A DNA stretch of 24,330 nt from CAZJLP01 sp964546955 (GTDB lineage: Bacteria; Verrucomicrobiota; Verrucomicrobiia; Opitutales; Opitutaceae), in the NCBI GenBank assembly GCA_964546955.1, contig CAZJLP010000071.1, forward strand, positions 1-24,330, in the 5' to 3' direction. The notes beneath the pieces were generated by a model. The model ran no database searches, was not told the DNA's origin, and was given only the letters and a program-made list of their open reading frames with translations. How positions within the stretch are numbered: position 1 is the first letter of the stretch; each line of letters begins with the position of its first letter. The position numbers were made by a program, and so were the translations under genes. Of this stretch, positions 1 to 8,723 are shown in pieces.

Positions 1-156
1 CGTATCGCCGTTTTGGAGACAGGCCGCAAGTACCGCCTCCACGTCAAACCGCGTTCGACCAGCAAGGCCATCAACGCCACGATTCACGCCCAGGTGAAAA
101 TCACCGGCGCGGCCCCGCGCGACCTGTCCGTCGAAGCCAGCATCTCGGCCGAATAG
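1..156 (+). CDS. C-terminal fragment of an unidentified protein
   Basis: An open frame runs from the first base of the window to a TAG stop at 154-156 and gives 51 residues ending ASISAE. The fragment reads like a small beta-rich domain (VLETGRKYRLHVKPRSTS, then alternating hydrophobic residues). It loosely resembles the end of DUF1573-type or Ig-like extracytoplasmic domains, but this is too short to assign. The start lies outside the window. It is followed by a 393-bp gap, so it probably belongs to a separate transcription unit from tonB. I do not recognise the protein. Confidence 0.5.
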   Translation, partial: RIAVLETGRKYRLHVKPRSTSKAINATIHAQVKITGAAPRDLSVEASISAE

Positions 157-549
157 TGCCCTCCGCAATAAGGTTCGCGTCACTGGCCCCCCCCGGCCGC
201 CCTGTTGTCGGTGATAACGCGCCTCTCCCGGACCTGTATCCTCGCGCCAAAATACTTTGCGAAAGGGAGGCAACAAATCCCTCTCTTACTTTTGATGTAA
301 AGACATTTATGCATTTTGTCGCCCTATCATTAAATTATCTTGACTAACTTAAGTTAAATACAAAAGTAACAGCGTACAAGCGGACAACTTCCGCTGGCCG
401 ACCAGGCAACTGGAGGAGATCGAGCCACTCGTTCCTTCCGTTCACACCCAAGGCCATTCCTTCCGAGTTCGACGCCAGCACGGCGAGAGCTCGCAGGCTG
501 CGGCCCTCCTAAATCTCGCCTGCGCACGCAGTCTGCGCGGCCTCGAATC
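157..549 (+). promoter_or_regulatory. Intergenic region with AT-rich island, presumed promoter of the tonB operon
   Basis: This is the only stretch over 300 bp without a credible gene. It begins GC-rich, with an eight-C run at 187-194. Around 255-370 it turns sharply AT-rich, unlike the rest of the window, and then returns to GC-rich sequence. The AT-rich part contains TTGACT at 340-345, which resembles a -35 box, but no good -10 box lies at the right spacing, so no exact promoter is claimed. Closer to tonB there is a small potential hairpin with arms GCGCA (522-526) and TGCGC (534-538). No convincing Shine-Dalgarno sequence precedes the ATG at 550. A promoter here is inferred from composition and from the position ahead of a long co-directional gene run. 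Confidence 0.4.
345..356. promoter_or_regulatory. Perfect 12-bp palindrome, candidate operator
   Basis: TAACTTAAGTTA is its own reverse complement and overlaps the last base of the -35-like TTGACT at 340-345, inside the AT-rich island upstream of tonB. The symmetry stops at 12 bp because the next flanking bases do not pair. Its position would suit a dimeric transcription factor, possibly one sensing sulfur or iron supply. It does not resemble a Fur box. AT-rich palindromes of this length also occur by chance, so confidence is low. Confidence 0.3.
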
Positions 550-1314
550 ATGCCTGCTGTTCACCTCACGGATGCTTCGCTCTCCTCAAGCGCCCTTACC
601 GCTTTTGCGGGGCCTCTCGATATTTGTTTAGCGCCCGCCGCGCCTCCTTCGGAGGCCTCCGGCGAGGTGTTGCCAATCATTACAGCTTCAGTCGCGCTTC
701 ATCTTCTGATCGTGAGCTGGATGGGCGCCGGTATTCCTCTTCCCGTTTCGCGCCCCGCGCTCGCAACTGCGGATTCAACGACGGCGGCGATCGTGGACGT
801 TGTCCAGCTTGAGGAGCAACCGACGCCGCTCGAGTCGGAGCCTGTTCCGCCTCAGCCGAACTCGGCGGTACCCGACCTGCCTCCCCCACCCGCCGCAACC
901 GAGCTTCCCTCACTACCCCAGGTGCAGGCGATTGTGGCCGTACCCTCGACGATTCCGGTCGCCTTCGGGATCGAACCCAAGGGTCCGGTTCGCCTCGTTA
1001 GCGACGCGGCAAATGCCTCCGGCGGCGGGCTGGTCCGTCGACCGACCGAGCCAATCGCGCTCGATCTCGCGGGTGAGAGCAACTTGCTCCTGCCTCCCCT
1101 CTCCTATCCCTTGCGCGCGAAAAAGCAGCGGCTGACCGGTACCGTCCTGGTCCGATTCCGCACAGACCCTACCGGCCGTATCTTCGACGTGCGGGTTCAC
1201 CAGAGCTCCGGCCATGCGCTGCTCGATCAGGCGGCGGAGGAAAACCTCCAGGCCGGGCGGTGGAAAGGCGCGCCTGGACTCTACGTGAAGGCCTTCGAAT
1301 TCACGCTCAAATAA
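550..1314 (+). CDS. tonB: Energy transducer TonB
   Basis: This 254-residue protein links the proton motive force, harvested by ExbB/ExbD, to outer-membrane receptors. It has one hydrophobic segment at about residues 39-62 that anchors it in the inner membrane. A proline-rich stretch (about 90-125) follows, which in this family spans the periplasm. The C-terminal TonB domain (about 186-254) starts at the typical YP motif and contains GTVLVRFRTDPTGRIFDVRV and the helix ALLDQAAEENLQAGRW. The roughly 40 residues before the membrane segment are longer than in E. coli TonB. The start at 550 is the first ATG of the frame and lacks a clear ribosome-binding site. exbB follows after 30 bp. Proximity to the receptor at 3059 suggests a dedicated motor rather than a housekeeping one, which is inference. 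Confidence 0.88.
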   Translation: MPAVHLTDASLSSSALTAFAGPLDICLAPAAPPSEASGEVLPIITASVALHLLIVSWMGAGIPLPVSRPALATADSTTAAIVDVVQLEEQPTPLESEPVPPQPNSAVPDLPPPPAATELPSLPQVQAIVAVPSTIPVAFGIEPKGPVRLVSDAANASGGGLVRRPTEPIALDLAGESNLLLPPLSYPLRAKKQRLTGTVLVRFRTDPTGRIFDVRVHQSSGHALLDQAAEENLQAGRWKGAPGLYVKAFEFTLK

Positions 1315-1344
1315 AATTCTGTATCTGCTTTTTACTTACATCTC

Positions 1345-2010
1345 ATGCATCTCTCGCTCGCCAATATCCTCGTTGAGACCTTCCTGCATGGGGGGCTCAT
1401 CATGTGGCCGCTGCTGATCCTCTCGCTCTTCGCGGTCGGAGTCGTCGGCGAACGCGCCTACTACTGGGCGTCATTTCGCCGACACCGGGATCAGTCGCGT
1501 CTCAGCCAAACCTATCAGGCGATCGCCCAAGGCGACCGCGACCAAGCCCTCAAGCTCGCCCACGGGACCCGCGACCCGCGCCTGAAAGTCGTCGCCTACG
1601 CGCTCGAGCACCCGGAGACGACCACCGAGATCGCCACCCAGGTCAGCACAACCGAGGAGCTGGGGCCCGCACAGCGCTTCCTCGGAGCGCTGGACACGAC
1701 CATCACGCTGGCACCGCTGCTGGGCCTGCTCGGTACTGTCACCGGCATCATGCAGTCCTTTAAATTCGTCGGCGGAGATCAGGAGCTTGCGGCCGCAAAA
1801 GTCTCCGGAGGCATCGGCGAAGCGCTGATCGCCACGGCGGTGGGACTGGGCATCGCGATCTTCACGCTCATCCCCTTCAATCTCTTCGGAGCTAAGGCCG
1901 ACAAGCTTGAGGCTGAGCTCGATACGGTCGGAAACAATCTGCTCCTGCTGAAGGAAAAAGCACGGCAGCGAGCCGACTCGGGTTACGCCTTCGCCGAGCA
2001 ACGCGACTGA
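1345..2010 (+). CDS. exbB: ExbB/TolQ-family proton channel protein
   Basis: The 221-residue protein belongs to the MotA/TolQ/ExbB proton-channel family and forms the inner-membrane motor with ExbD. An N-terminal membrane segment covers about residues 15-40 (GGLIMWPLLILSLFAVGVVG). A cytoplasmic loop follows, then two closely spaced membrane helices. The first carries the family signature TLAPLLGLLGTVTGIMQSF at about 118-136. The second is rich in small residues (GEALIATAVGLGIAIFTLIP). Length and order match ExbB. It lies between tonB and exbD, with only 10 bp before exbD, so the three are almost certainly co-transcribed. It could be called TolQ, but there is no tolA, tolB or pal nearby and a TonB-dependent receptor lies downstream. 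Confidence 0.9.
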   Translation: MHLSLANILVETFLHGGLIMWPLLILSLFAVGVVGERAYYWASFRRHRDQSRLSQTYQAIAQGDRDQALKLAHGTRDPRLKVVAYALEHPETTTEIATQVSTTEELGPAQRFLGALDTTITLAPLLGLLGTVTGIMQSFKFVGGDQELAAAKVSGGIGEALIATAVGLGIAIFTLIPFNLFGAKADKLEAELDTVGNNLLLLKEKARQRADSGYAFAEQRD

Positions 2011-2020
2011 CGCCTCCGCC

Positions 2021-2461
2021 ATGCACGGTTCACGCAAAAAAGGCGCCCGCCGGAAAGCCCGGATCGAGATCGTTCCGCTGATCGACATCATGTTCTTTCT
2101 GCTGGCCTGCTTCATGATGGTCAGCCTGACCCTGGTTAACGCGAAGAGCGTCAAGGTCAGCCTGCCGACAGCGCAGACGGGAAATCCCGAAAACAAGCCC
2201 AACACGGTCGCGATCTCCGTCACCGCCGCCGGGGGCATCTTCCTCGACAAGCGCCCCGTCGGAAAGCACGAGCTCAAGACCGAGCTTACTCGCGAGCGGA
2301 GCCGTGACGCCTCCACCCGCGTGGTCATCTCGGGCGATGGCGATTCGCGCCACAGCAACATGATCGCCGTCCTCGACGGGGTCCGCTCCGCCGGCATCCA
2401 GCACATCGCCTTCCAGGTGCAGCCCGACGAGCAGCGGCCCTCGGCCACCCGCACTCCCTGA
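2021..2461 (+). CDS. exbD: ExbD/TolR-family biopolymer transporter
   Basis: This 146-residue protein is the ExbD partner of the TonB motor. After a basic N-terminus (RKKGARRKAR) comes the diagnostic PLIDIMFFLLACFMMVSL membrane helix at about residues 19-36. The aspartate at position 22 is the proton-carrying residue conserved in the family. The rest is the periplasmic domain, ending with the usual GVRSAGIQHIAFQV strand-helix pattern. A Ser/Pro-containing tail closes the protein. The ATG at 2021 sits 10 bp after exbB, and the next gene starts 16 bp downstream, consistent with one operon. Confidence 0.9.
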   Translation: MHGSRKKGARRKARIEIVPLIDIMFFLLACFMMVSLTLVNAKSVKVSLPTAQTGNPENKPNTVAISVTAAGGIFLDKRPVGKHELKTELTRERSRDASTRVVISGDGDSRHSNMIAVLDGVRSAGIQHIAFQVQPDEQRPSATRTP

Positions 2462-2477
2462 TTTCCCTTCCTGAGCC

Positions 2478-3035
2478 ATGCGCACGTTTTCGTTTCTCAA
2501 CCTCTTCCTCCTTTTCCTCGTCGGCGGAACCTGCGTCGTCCAATGGACCCGTGAACGCGACTACGCCGTGCGGCTGGGAAGCCTGCAGTCGCTCTCCGAT
2601 CGGCAGCAAGGGGAACTTCGCACCCAGGCGGACGAGCTCAAGCGCACGCAGGAAGATGTCGCGGGCTTCAAGCAGACTGTCGCCAACCTCAACGCCCAGT
2701 CGGAGGAGCAACAGTCTACGATCCGTCATCAAAAGGCCCGGGTGTTCGAACTCGAGAACGAGAGCACCCGGCTCAACCGGCAGCTCGAAACGTGGAGACA
2801 CGCCGTCGAGGAACACAAGGCCGCCATCGGACAGCGCGACGAGAACATCAAAACCCTCCTCAGCCAACGCGAGCAGCTCGTGACCGCGCAGAACCAGGCC
2901 GCCCAGAAGGCCAACGAGGCCATCACCGCCTACAACGATCTCACGAAGAAGTACGAGGACGTCGTCACCCGCTACAACACGCTCGCCACCCAGTACAAGG
3001 CCGAGCGCGAAGCCGCCGCCGCGGCCGCGAAGTAA
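2478..3035 (+). CDS. Membrane-anchored coiled-coil protein of unknown function
   Basis: The 185-residue product has a short N-terminal hydrophobic segment (about residues 4-22, FSFLNLFLLFLVGGTCVVQW) that is either a signal anchor or a signal peptide. Almost everything after residue 35 is charged, Gln/Glu/Lys-rich helix with heptad-like spacing, and it ends in an Ala-rich tail. It should form a long periplasmic coiled coil. I recognise no named family. It sits between exbD (16 bp upstream) and the TonB-dependent receptor (23 bp downstream), so it may be an accessory of this particular TonB system, for example a spacer or scaffold across the periplasm. That role is inference from position. After the start codon it has no Met, and its only Cys is in the hydrophobic segment. 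Confidence 0.7.
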   Translation: MRTFSFLNLFLLFLVGGTCVVQWTRERDYAVRLGSLQSLSDRQQGELRTQADELKRTQEDVAGFKQTVANLNAQSEEQQSTIRHQKARVFELENESTRLNRQLETWRHAVEEHKAAIGQRDENIKTLLSQREQLVTAQNQAAQKANEAITAYNDLTKKYEDVVTRYNTLATQYKAEREAAAAAAK

Positions 3036-3058
3036 CCTTTTTGTTCAGCGTTTTTCAG

Positions 3059-5284
3059 ATGCACCGTCATCCCACCACCGCCACACCACTCCACTTCCTC
3101 GCCCGAGGACTCTCTTTCGCTGCCCTCGCCGGGGCCGTCTCCCTGTGCGCACAGGAAGCGAACCGCAACCCCGTGGCCCTCAGCAAGACCGTCGTCTCTG
3201 ACGTCGCGATCACCGATGCACCGCCCAGCGTGCAGTTGTCGCAAGTCACGCTTTCGGAGATCTCCGGAGCCGTGAAGGTCGTGGACAACACGGCGATCGA
3301 ACGCGGCAAAGTCGCTACGTCCGCCGACGTGCTCGCCTTCCAGCCCGGCGTCTTTGCCGCCCCACCCGCCGGCAGCGGCGACGGCATCAAAATCTCGATT
3401 CGCGGTTCCGCCATCGCGCGCGCCGCCGGAAACTTCTTTCGCTCCGGGACGCTCTTCACCTTCGACGGACTGCCCGTCACCGGACCGGGCGGCACGCCCT
3501 ACGAGCTGTTCGAAACCTACGGGCTCAGTCACACGGAAGTCCTCCTCGGCGGAAACGCCTTTGACTACGGCGCCCTTCACCTGGGCGGCGCCATCAACTA
3601 CGTGACGCGCACCGCCGCCACGGCCGCCCCTTTCGAGGTCCGCATCGACGTCGGCAGCTTCGGTTACCGGAAGTACCAGTTCGCCGCCAGCGGCAAGTCC
3701 GGCGCCGCCGATTACTTCGTCAGCGCGGCCGCCTTGAAAACAGACGGCTATCAGCCGAACGGTCATGGCCGGGCGGAGGGCTTCGCCGGAAACTTCGGCT
3801 ACCGCCTGTCCGATCGCGCCAACACGCGTTTCTTCGTTCGGTACCGCACCACGGCCAACGAGAATCCGGGCACTCTTTCCCTGGTCCAGCTCCTCGCCAA
3901 CTCGCGGCAGGCCAACCCCGACAATATCGTCGGCAAGGTGAACCGCGTGCAACCGGGCTCCACCTGGATTGGCAACCGCACGGACATCAAACTTGGCCGA
4001 GACGCCAGGCTCGAACTGGGCGCCGTCTTCCACGACGCACCGATCGACATCGCGCCGAACGTCTCGCCCGGCACCGCCACCAATCCGAATGCCGACCGCG
4101 ACCGCAGCATCTGGAACTTCCGCGATCTCACCCTTCAGGCCAAGTTCAGCCTGCGGCACAGCCTGTTCGGGTTGACCAGCGACACGACGGTCGCGGGCGT
4201 CCTCAGCGAGGAGTTTTTCGCCGACGTGAATACATACGCCAACAATCCAAACGTGACCACGGGTCCACGCGCTTTTGGGCGGCTGCTTAAAACCGCGAAC
4301 TATGATCGGTCCAACGACAGCTCACTGCGGCTTAGCAATCAGCTGGGGCTCACGAAACAGCTCTGGCTGAATTCCGGCGTCATACTCGCCTACATTCGGC
4401 GCGCCAGTGAGGTGACCTATTCCTACACCGGCGTCACCAGTGCCATCGATCGCCAGAATCTCTACCTGGCCCCGCGTATCGGCCTGCGCTACGATGTCTC
4501 GCCCGACCTCACCTTCTTCGCCAACGCCACCCGTTCGATCGAGGCTCCGAACTCCTGGCAGCCCAATCGCGGCGCCAACGGCGCGTTCTTCGATCACGAC
4601 AACATCCAGGAGCAGAAGGCCATCGCCTACGAACTGGGCGGCCGCTTCGCCGCCGGGCCGCTTTCGGGCGGCGTGAGCGTATTCCAGTCCGACGTGGAAG
4701 ACGAGCTGCTGGTCGTCCCTCTCATCCCGGGCAACCCGGGCGCGGGGAGTCGCACGTTCAACGGCAGCGACACGTACAAGCGCGGCCTCGAAGTGGGCCT
4801 GGACACGACGGTATGGACGTCCCAGGGCTGGTTCCGCCGCGCCGGCCAAGGCAATCCTTCGCGCCTCGTTTTCGGACAATCCTGGACCCTGAATGACTTC
4901 GGCTACGAGAACGACCCGACCTTCGGCAAGAACGAGCTTCCCGGCGTGCCGCGTCAGTACTATCAGGCGAAACTGGCTTTTGATCATACCAGCGGCTTCT
5001 ACCTGTCGTTGTCCGCTCAATACGCCTCGTCGTACTACGCCGACTTCGCGAACACGCTCGAAGCGCCCGAGTACACGCTCTACGGGGCAGGCCTGGGATA
5101 CACACACCCGAAGCGGGGCTGGCAGGTTTACCTCGATGTCCGAAACCTAACGGACGAGACCTTCGCTTCGAGCGCCAATCCGACCTTCCTTGCCGGCACC
5201 ACGCAGGCCGCACGCGAAGCCAATCCGCTCTTCCAGTCCGGCGACGGCCTGTCCGTCACCGGCGGAATCACGCTCAAGTTCTGA
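3059..5284 (+). CDS. TonB-dependent outer-membrane receptor
   Basis: This 741-residue receptor would import a scarce ligand across the outer membrane using TonB energy. Residues 1-31 form a signal peptide with likely cleavage after SLCA. The plug domain covers about 70-186 and includes ISIRGSAIAR, FDGLPV and the GGAINYVTR end motif. The remainder is a beta-barrel of alternating aromatic strands that ends in TLKF, an aromatic C-terminus typical of outer-membrane proteins. SKTVVSD (about 42-48) might be the TonB box. The frame is open upstream, but the ATG at 3059 is chosen because it directly starts the signal peptide. Apart from the initiator there is no Met in the whole protein, and its only Cys lies in the signal peptide. 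That is extreme for this length and fits synthesis under sulfur limitation. The ligand cannot be read from sequence; the neighbours suggest an organosulfur compound. Confidence 0.93.
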   Translation: MHRHPTTATPLHFLARGLSFAALAGAVSLCAQEANRNPVALSKTVVSDVAITDAPPSVQLSQVTLSEISGAVKVVDNTAIERGKVATSADVLAFQPGVFAAPPAGSGDGIKISIRGSAIARAAGNFFRSGTLFTFDGLPVTGPGGTPYELFETYGLSHTEVLLGGNAFDYGALHLGGAINYVTRTAATAAPFEVRIDVGSFGYRKYQFAASGKSGAADYFVSAAALKTDGYQPNGHGRAEGFAGNFGYRLSDRANTRFFVRYRTTANENPGTLSLVQLLANSRQANPDNIVGKVNRVQPGSTWIGNRTDIKLGRDARLELGAVFHDAPIDIAPNVSPGTATNPNADRDRSIWNFRDLTLQAKFSLRHSLFGLTSDTTVAGVLSEEFFADVNTYANNPNVTTGPRAFGRLLKTANYDRSNDSSLRLSNQLGLTKQLWLNSGVILAYIRRASEVTYSYTGVTSAIDRQNLYLAPRIGLRYDVSPDLTFFANATRSIEAPNSWQPNRGANGAFFDHDNIQEQKAIAYELGGRFAAGPLSGGVSVFQSDVEDELLVVPLIPGNPGAGSRTFNGSDTYKRGLEVGLDTTVWTSQGWFRRAGQGNPSRLVFGQSWTLNDFGYENDPTFGKNELPGVPRQYYQAKLAFDHTSGFYLSLSAQYASSYYADFANTLEAPEYTLYGAGLGYTHPKRGWQVYLDVRNLTDETFASSANPTFLAGTTQAAREANPLFQSGDGLSVTGGITLKF

Positions 5285-5298
5285 CCTGCCGAGATCCC

Positions 5299-7014
5299 AT
5301 GATCGCCTCGCCGCTATCCCGTCTCCCCTTGGTTCTTCTCCCGGTTCTGGTGCTGGCGCTCAATGGCTGCCAGCGCCGCGATCCGGATGAGGCCGCGGCG
5401 AGCGCGACTGCGGAGGCCAATGAGGCCGGCTTCGTGCGGTACCCGGACGGCGACTACGTCAAGAACGGTACGGGCCGTCCGGGCGGCGTTCTTCGCCTGT
5501 CGACCCAAACGGACACCGCGATCCTGGACCCGCACGGGGTCTCCAACGTCTATATCCAGTGGTTCGGCCGGATGGTCTTCGACAATCTGGTCTATCTCGA
5601 TCCCTCTGGCGTGCCCCAGCCGTGGCTGGCCACCTCGTGGACGATCTCACCGGACGGAAAGCTCTACACGTTTCGGCTGCGCGAGGGTGTGACCTTCAGC
5701 GACGGCTCACGATGGAACGCGGAAGCACTGAGACTGAACCTCGAGCACATGCGCGACCCCGCGACGCGCTCCCCGCTCGCGGCGCGCTACATCGCGCCGT
5801 ACGTCGAGGGCCGCATCCTCGATGAGTACACGTTCGAGGCCCGGCTCAGCCATGCCTACACGCCGTTCCTTTCCGTTCTCGCCCAATCCTGGCTGGCGAT
5901 CATCTCGCCCAAGCAGATTCGCGAGAACCCCCGCTCCATTGCCGCCGGGCCAATCGGTTCCGGCCCCTACATTCTCGAAAGTTATACGCGGCAACAGGGG
6001 CTCCGTCTGGTGCGTCGTCCAGATTACGCTTGGGCTCCCGCCTTCCTGCGCCATGAAGGCCCCGCCTACATCGAACGTATCGAGATCGACATCATCCCCG
6101 AAGCCCTCACCCGTTACAGCGGCCTCGCCTCCGGACAATACGACGTCCTGCTGGAGGCGCCTCCGCAGAACGCCCCGGCCATCCGCGCCGATCGCGAACT
6201 CGTGCTCGACCGGCGGATACGGCAGGGCATTCCGTGGCGCGGTCTCGCCTTCAATACGGAACGGGCGCCCTTTGACGATCTTCGCATCCGGCGCGCTTTG
6301 GCGCACGCCACCGATCGCGAAGGCATCGCGCAGGCCGTCGGTTTCGGCGAGTACCGCCCGAAGGGCGATTTCCTTGCTGCAACGACACGTTTCTACGATC
6401 CGTCGTTCCGCCACACGTTGCGCTACGATCCAGCCGAGGCCAATCGGCTCCTCGATGAAGCCGGCTGGACCGGTCGCGACAACGCCGGCTTTCGCACCCG
6501 CAACGGTGAACGACTTGGCGCGGAGTACCTTGTTTCCGAAACCGCCACTCCAACCGCGCTCGCTGTCGCGCTGCAGTCCGACTTGCGAAAGGTCGGGTTC
6601 GATCTGCGCATCGTCCAGCTGCCCCAGACGCAGTTGACCGACCGCCGCAATGCGGGCGCCTATCAGGCCGTCAGCGCCGGCGTCTGGCACACCAACACGC
6701 CCGACGCCCTCTACATCCTCCACCACAGCGACGAGGTCTCCAACTCCGCCCGCATCGGCCAGAACAACGCCCGTCTGAAAGACCCGATCTTCGATGACCT
6801 GGTGACCCGCGCACGGCAGTCCTCCGACCCGGTCCTCCTGCAGGAATTGTACTCGAAAGCCCAGGCGCGGCTCACGGAGGTCGTCCCCGCGATTCCGCTC
6901 TACGAAAACTACAGTTTCGTGGCCTACCGCAAGCGCCTGCAGGGTGTGCTTTTCGACACATCGCACAACACGCCGATCTTCACCGCCGCATGGATCTCCG
7001 ACGCGAAGTCATGA
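5299..7014 (+). CDS. ABC transporter substrate-binding lipoprotein, family 5 (peptide/nickel/opine type), copy 1
   Basis: The 571-residue protein is a periplasmic binding protein of the DppA/OppA/GsiB family. The lipobox LALNGC places the lipidated cysteine at residue 24. An Ala/Glu-rich linker follows, then the family-5 fold: GGVLRLSTQTDTAILDPHG, a PWLATSW motif, the SPDGKLYTFRLREGVTFSDG motif at about 115-135, and GSGPYILESY near 218. The start lies 14 bp after the receptor stop. The stop overlaps the start of the second copy (ATGA at 7011-7014). The mature protein has only two Met and one Cys. The family binds peptides, glutathione, opines or metal chelates. Here an organosulfur ligand is suggested by the neighbouring desulfurisation genes, which is inference. 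Confidence 0.93.
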   Translation: MIASPLSRLPLVLLPVLVLALNGCQRRDPDEAAASATAEANEAGFVRYPDGDYVKNGTGRPGGVLRLSTQTDTAILDPHGVSNVYIQWFGRMVFDNLVYLDPSGVPQPWLATSWTISPDGKLYTFRLREGVTFSDGSRWNAEALRLNLEHMRDPATRSPLAARYIAPYVEGRILDEYTFEARLSHAYTPFLSVLAQSWLAIISPKQIRENPRSIAAGPIGSGPYILESYTRQQGLRLVRRPDYAWAPAFLRHEGPAYIERIEIDIIPEALTRYSGLASGQYDVLLEAPPQNAPAIRADRELVLDRRIRQGIPWRGLAFNTERAPFDDLRIRRALAHATDREGIAQAVGFGEYRPKGDFLAATTRFYDPSFRHTLRYDPAEANRLLDEAGWTGRDNAGFRTRNGERLGAEYLVSETATPTALAVALQSDLRKVGFDLRIVQLPQTQLTDRRNAGAYQAVSAGVWHTNTPDALYILHHSDEVSNSARIGQNNARLKDPIFDDLVTRARQSSDPVLLQELYSKAQARLTEVVPAIPLYENYSFVAYRKRLQGVLFDTSHNTPIFTAAWISDAKS

Positions 7015-8723
7015 AATTTTTAGGCTCCTCTATCTTCGTGGCCGTGCTCGCTGTGCTCGCAGCGGGGTGCTCCCCTTCGGCGAACAGCGAAGAAGCCGGG
7101 GCTCCAACAAGCACCACGGCCGTGGACGGCAGCCCGACGGTGTCCTACCCGGCAGCCGATTATCAGGAGCAAAGTATCGGCCGCGATGGCGGTATCCTCC
7201 GGGTCTCCACTCCGACGGACAATGGCTCCCTCGACGTGCATCTGCTGGCCGACACGTCCACCAAATGGCTGGGACGACTGATCTTCGACAACCTGGTCTA
7301 CCTTGACCACGAAGGAAACATCACCCCCTGGCTCGCCGCGTCCTGGACCGTCTCGCCAGATGGCAAGACCTACGTCTTCAAACTGCGGGAAGGGGTCACC
7401 TTCAGTGACGGAGCGCCTTTCGACGCGGAAGCCGTTCGCGCGAACCTGGAGCGTATTCGCGACCCAGCGACACGCGCGCGGATGACCACGGCCTATATCG
7501 CCCCTTATGTGGACGGGACGGTCATCGATCGCACGACTTTCCAGGCTAACCTGAGCGAACCGTATTCCGCCTTTCTCCATGTGCTCGCGCAATCCTGGTT
7601 TGGACTCGTCTCACCCAAGGCATTGAAGAACCCAAAGACCTTGGCGGAGCGGCCCGTGGGCACGGGCCCGTTCGTGGTACAGCATTACACTCGCCAGAAG
7701 GGCATTCGCTTCGTCAAGCGGGCCGACTACGGGTGGCCGCCTCCCTTCATGAAGCGCCGCGCGGGTCCCGCCTACCTCGACGCCATCGAAGTCGACTTCG
7801 TACCGGAAGCCCTTCTCCGCTACACGGGGCTGAGCTCCGGCCAGCACGATTTCATCACCGAAGCGCCGCCCCAGAATACCGCGGCCATGCGTGCAGACAG
7901 GCGGTTCGCGGTCTCGAGTCGCGTCAACCTGGGGAACCCCGTGCGCAACCCCACCTTCAATGTCACCAAGCCGCCCTTCGACGATGTCCGCGTTCGCCAG
8001 GCGGTCGCTCGTGCAATTGACCGCGAGGCGTTGGCGCAGCTCGCCGGGTTTGGCGAGTTCCGCGTGAAGACGGATTACCTTTCCGCCACAACGCCTTGCT
8101 ACGATCCGTCCTTTGCCGGCGTGTTGCGCCATGACCCGGCTGCCGCCCAGCGCCTGCTCGACGAGGCCGGTTGGACCGCCCGTGACTCTGCCGGCTACCG
8201 CGTGAAGGACGGTGTGCGCCTGTCCGCCGAATTGCTCGTTTCGGAGGCGTCCACTTCCCCCTCCACGACCATGATCGCCGTGCAGTCGGATCTGAAACGC
8301 ATCGGCTTCGAGATCCGGATCGTGCAATTGCCGCAGGGGGAAATCCTGGACCGGCGCGCGGCCAACCACTACCAGCTTCTCGGCGGCGGGTACTGGCACA
8401 CCAACACGCCCGACGGGCTTTTCATCGTCTACCACGGCGCGCAGGTATCGCCACGATACACCGGACAGAACAGCTCGCGGCTCCAGGATGCAGTGCTCGA
8501 CGGCCTGCTGAGCGAGGCGCGGCGAACCCACGATGCGACGCGGCAGCGCGAGCTGTACTCTAAAGCGCAGCAGCGTCTCGTCGAACTCGTTCCCGCCGTG
8601 CCGGTGTATGAGAACCACACATTGGTGGCCTACCGCCGTCACGTCCGCGGTCTGGTTCACGACACGTCCCACAACACTCCGTTTTTCGCGTGCGTCTGGC
8701 TCGCGGAGGAGGACCGCTCATGA
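7011..8723 (+). CDS. ABC transporter substrate-binding lipoprotein, family 5, copy 2
   Basis: This 570-residue protein is clearly a paralogue of the preceding gene. It has the same length, the same block order (WLGRLIFDNLVYLD, SPDGKTYVFKLREGVTFSDG, the RDPATR and YIAPYV motifs) and a nearly identical C-terminus (DTSHNTPFF). The ATG at 7011 is preferred over an in-frame ATG at 6990. It gives a clean signal peptide with the lipobox LAAGC (Cys 20) and overlaps the upstream stop as ATGA, indicating translational coupling. The two copies differ throughout, so the duplication is old and they may bind different ligands for one shared permease. Its stop overlaps the permease start at 8720 in the same way. 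It has more sulfur residues (5 Met, 3 Cys) than copy 1. Confidence 0.93.
   Translation: MKFLGSSIFVAVLAVLAAGCSPSANSEEAGAPTSTTAVDGSPTVSYPAADYQEQSIGRDGGILRVSTPTDNGSLDVHLLADTSTKWLGRLIFDNLVYLDHEGNITPWLAASWTVSPDGKTYVFKLREGVTFSDGAPFDAEAVRANLERIRDPATRARMTTAYIAPYVDGTVIDRTTFQANLSEPYSAFLHVLAQSWFGLVSPKALKNPKTLAERPVGTGPFVVQHYTRQKGIRFVKRADYGWPPPFMKRRAGPAYLDAIEVDFVPEALLRYTGLSSGQHDFITEAPPQNTAAMRADRRFAVSSRVNLGNPVRNPTFNVTKPPFDDVRVRQAVARAIDREALAQLAGFGEFRVKTDYLSATTPCYDPSFAGVLRHDPAAAQRLLDEAGWTARDSAGYRVKDGVRLSAELLVSEASTSPSTTMIAVQSDLKRIGFEIRIVQLPQGEILDRRAANHYQLLGGGYWHTNTPDGLFIVYHGAQVSPRYTGQNSSRLQDAVLDGLLSEARRTHDATRQRELYSKAQQRLVELVPAVPVYENHTLVAYRRHVRGLVHDTSHNTPFFACVWLAEEDRS

Noticed and set aside
156..347. Small + strand open frame of 63 codons in the gap before tonB
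   Set aside because: It overlaps the preceding stop, crosses an abrupt change from GC-rich to AT-rich DNA, has no recognisable motif and covers the presumed promoter.
330..356. Fur box upstream of tonB
   Set aside because: The region is AT-rich but does not match the GATAAT-type repeats of a Fur site well enough to call.
2792..3058. Upstream extension of the TonB-dependent receptor frame
   Set aside because: It lies over the coiled-coil gene in another frame, and its Arg-rich translation is typical of a shadow frame. The ATG at 3059 starts directly with a signal peptide.
2972..4159. Long minus-strand open frame (395 codons) opposite the receptor gene
   Set aside because: Its translation is Gly/Val/Glu-rich with no domain, as expected opposite a GC-rich gene. 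The + strand product is clearly a receptor.
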